From an uncultured Porphyromonas sp. (GTDB lineage: Bacteria > Bacteroidota > Bacteroidia > Bacteroidales > Porphyromonadaceae), in NCBI GenBank assembly GCA_900546675.1, contig URDQ01000014.1:1-32254 (forward strand): DNA of 32,254 nt, in the 5' to 3' direction. Position numbers and translations under genes: made by a program. Under the pieces are notes generated by a model that saw only the letters and a program-made list of their open reading frames with translations, did not search any database and was not told where the DNA came from. Positions 31,461 to 32,254 of this stretch are shown here, piece by piece (positions within the stretch are counted from its first letter, which is position 1; each line of letters starts with the position of its first letter).

Positions 31461-32254
31461 CTAAGATAAAGCCCGTACATACTTTTGATTTCTACTGTTG
31501 GGCTTTTCAGGTATTGTCATTTCAAGAAATCCATTCTCTATCAATGGGTCGATATATCGACTTTTGGTGTTATTACGGTGCTTTAGCCCCAAGTGCGCCA
31601 TAATCTCCGTGAGACTTTTGGGGCGCTCACAGAAAGCCAATACCTCGTTCATTGTTTCTGTTGACTTAGTCGCTGACTTAGTCACTTTTTCTCCGTCAGT
31701 GACTAAGTTAAGTGACAAAGATGGTTGCACCATCACTTCGAAAGCTGTAATTTTACCTACATTGAAGATTGGTTCTGGATTTCCGTTTTCTCTTAGCATG
31801 GTTTTGACACGCTGAATGCCTCGGTTGAACATATTAACGTATTTCATTCCACGCATAGCTTCTGCGATGATAGGGTTTCGATAATCGTTGACTGTAGGAA
31901 AGTTTTCGGGACGAGCTTCTCCATACAAGCCTCCCGCGTTGAGAATTTCAATCCGATTACTGAACAGGTATATTCTGATAGGCATATTAGACTGATAGTC
32001 ACGGTGCATACAGGCGTTCATCAGCAACTCCCGAAGAGCTAACTCAGGGTAGTTGAACACAATCTGTTCTCTCAGCATACTCACAGGCATCGGACGTGCT
32101 GTGACGATTGCATCTTTCACAAAGCTTTCCAGCTTAGGCAGTATTGAAAACAGACTGCCACGAATCTGCCTTTCGTTAAGAATTTCACTTCCTGTGTCTT
32201 CTCCTGCGAAATGCACATATTGAACATAACAACCATGCAGGAAGAAAGAGGCAT
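31461..32254 (-). CDS. ATP-binding / winged-helix regulator, partial at the window edge
   Basis: The reading frame continues in phase through the right edge (upstream residues read SFFLHGCYVQY), so the 5' end lies outside; at least 264 residues are present. It resembles the COG2865-type proteins with an N-terminal AlbA-like domain (not in the window). A GHKL-type ATPase-like domain is visible (ELALRELLMNACMHRDYQSN, NRIEILNAGGLYG, GIQRVKTML). The C-terminus is a winged helix (SLTEIMAHLGLKHRNNTKSRYIDPLIENGFLEMTIPEKPNSRNQKY). Such genes often sit inside type I restriction-modification loci of Bacteroidota, next to hsdS. A regulatory or defence role is inference. Confidence 0.82.
   Translation of the reverse strand, partial: ASFFLHGCYVQYVHFAGEDTGSEILNERQIRGSLFSILPKLESFVKDAIVTARPMPVSMLREQIVFNYPELALRELLMNACMHRDYQSNMPIRIYLFSNRIEILNAGGLYGEARPENFPTVNDYRNPIIAEAMRGMKYVNMFNRGIQRVKTMLRENGNPEPIFNVGKITAFEVMVQPSLSLNLVTDGEKVTKSATKSTETMNEVLAFCERPKSLTEIMAHLGLKHRNNTKSRYIDPLIENGFLEMTIPEKPNSRNQKYVRALS

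Larger units (their letters stand above)
11388..32254. mobile_element. Integrative conjugative element of CTnDOT-like type (right end not determined)
   Basis: The element starts at the 3' end of tRNA-Ser with a tyrosine integrase and carries DUF1896, PcfK/PcfJ-like, tra and mob-type genes. I could not find a second copy of the tRNA 3' end (attR) in the window, so the right end is unknown. Clear element genes stop at about 30026, where restriction-modification DNA begins. That DNA may be cargo, an insertion, or sequence beyond a rearrangement. Confidence 0.8.

Noticed and set aside
11388..32254. Right attachment site (second copy of the tRNA-Ser 3' end)
   Set aside because: I searched by eye for the T-arm/acceptor sequence elsewhere in the window and did not find it. 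The element end is probably beyond the window or lost.

Overview
The window looks like a Porphyromonas-type Bacteroidota chromosome carrying an integrated conjugative element. The basis is a type IX secretion (T9SS) sorting tail on a repeat protein, promoters of the Bacteroidota form TAnnTTTG, an Rnf operon headed by a RseC-like gene, and a CTnDOT-type tra operon. The species cannot be fixed from the sequence alone.

Left part (1-11.4 kb, chromosomal backbone): repeats and hairpins (1-330); a T9SS-exported protein with several tandem beta-rich repeats (384-2156, minus); and the seven-gene rseC-rnfBCDGEA operon (2410-8591, minus). Rnf is a membrane ion-pumping ferredoxin:NAD oxidoreductase. Next come a PLP-fold aminotransferase homologue whose catalytic lysine position reads Gln (8707-9732), a GH3 N-acetylhexosaminidase-like lipoprotein (9774-11090), and tRNA-Ser(UGA) (11303-11387).

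Middle part (11.4-30.0 kb, integrative conjugative element): the element sits directly after tRNA-Ser. It starts with an IntDOT-like tyrosine integrase and a DUF1896 gene. A small membrane protein and a remarkable ~180-bp nested inverted repeat (probable structured RNA) follow, then an unknown gene and the PcfK/PcfJ-like pair, all on the plus strand. A ClbS/DfsB-like cargo gene (minus) comes next, followed by a minus-strand transfer operon read right to left: traA, DUF3408, traD, E, F, G, I, J, K, L, M, N, O, Q. A 22-bp hairpin array interrupts the operon between traK and traJ. Upstream of traA lies a 40-bp tandem array (28.9-29.3 kb), then a hairpin-rich candidate oriT in front of a mobA-like relaxosome gene.

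Right part (30.0-32.25 kb): where a relaxase gene would be expected, the sequence switches abruptly to type I restriction-modification DNA. Two opposing hsdS halves are bounded by a 16-bp inverted repeat, so inverting the segment would rebuild a full-length hsdS. A truncated ATP-binding/winged-helix regulator runs off the right edge. No relaxase, coupling protein, hsdM, hsdR or second att site is visible here.

Most noteworthy: the invertible hsdS, the lysine-less aminotransferase homologue, the giant hairpin at 14138-14316, the 22-bp repeats whose arms change in a compensatory way, and the 40-bp array next to a ParA-like gene.
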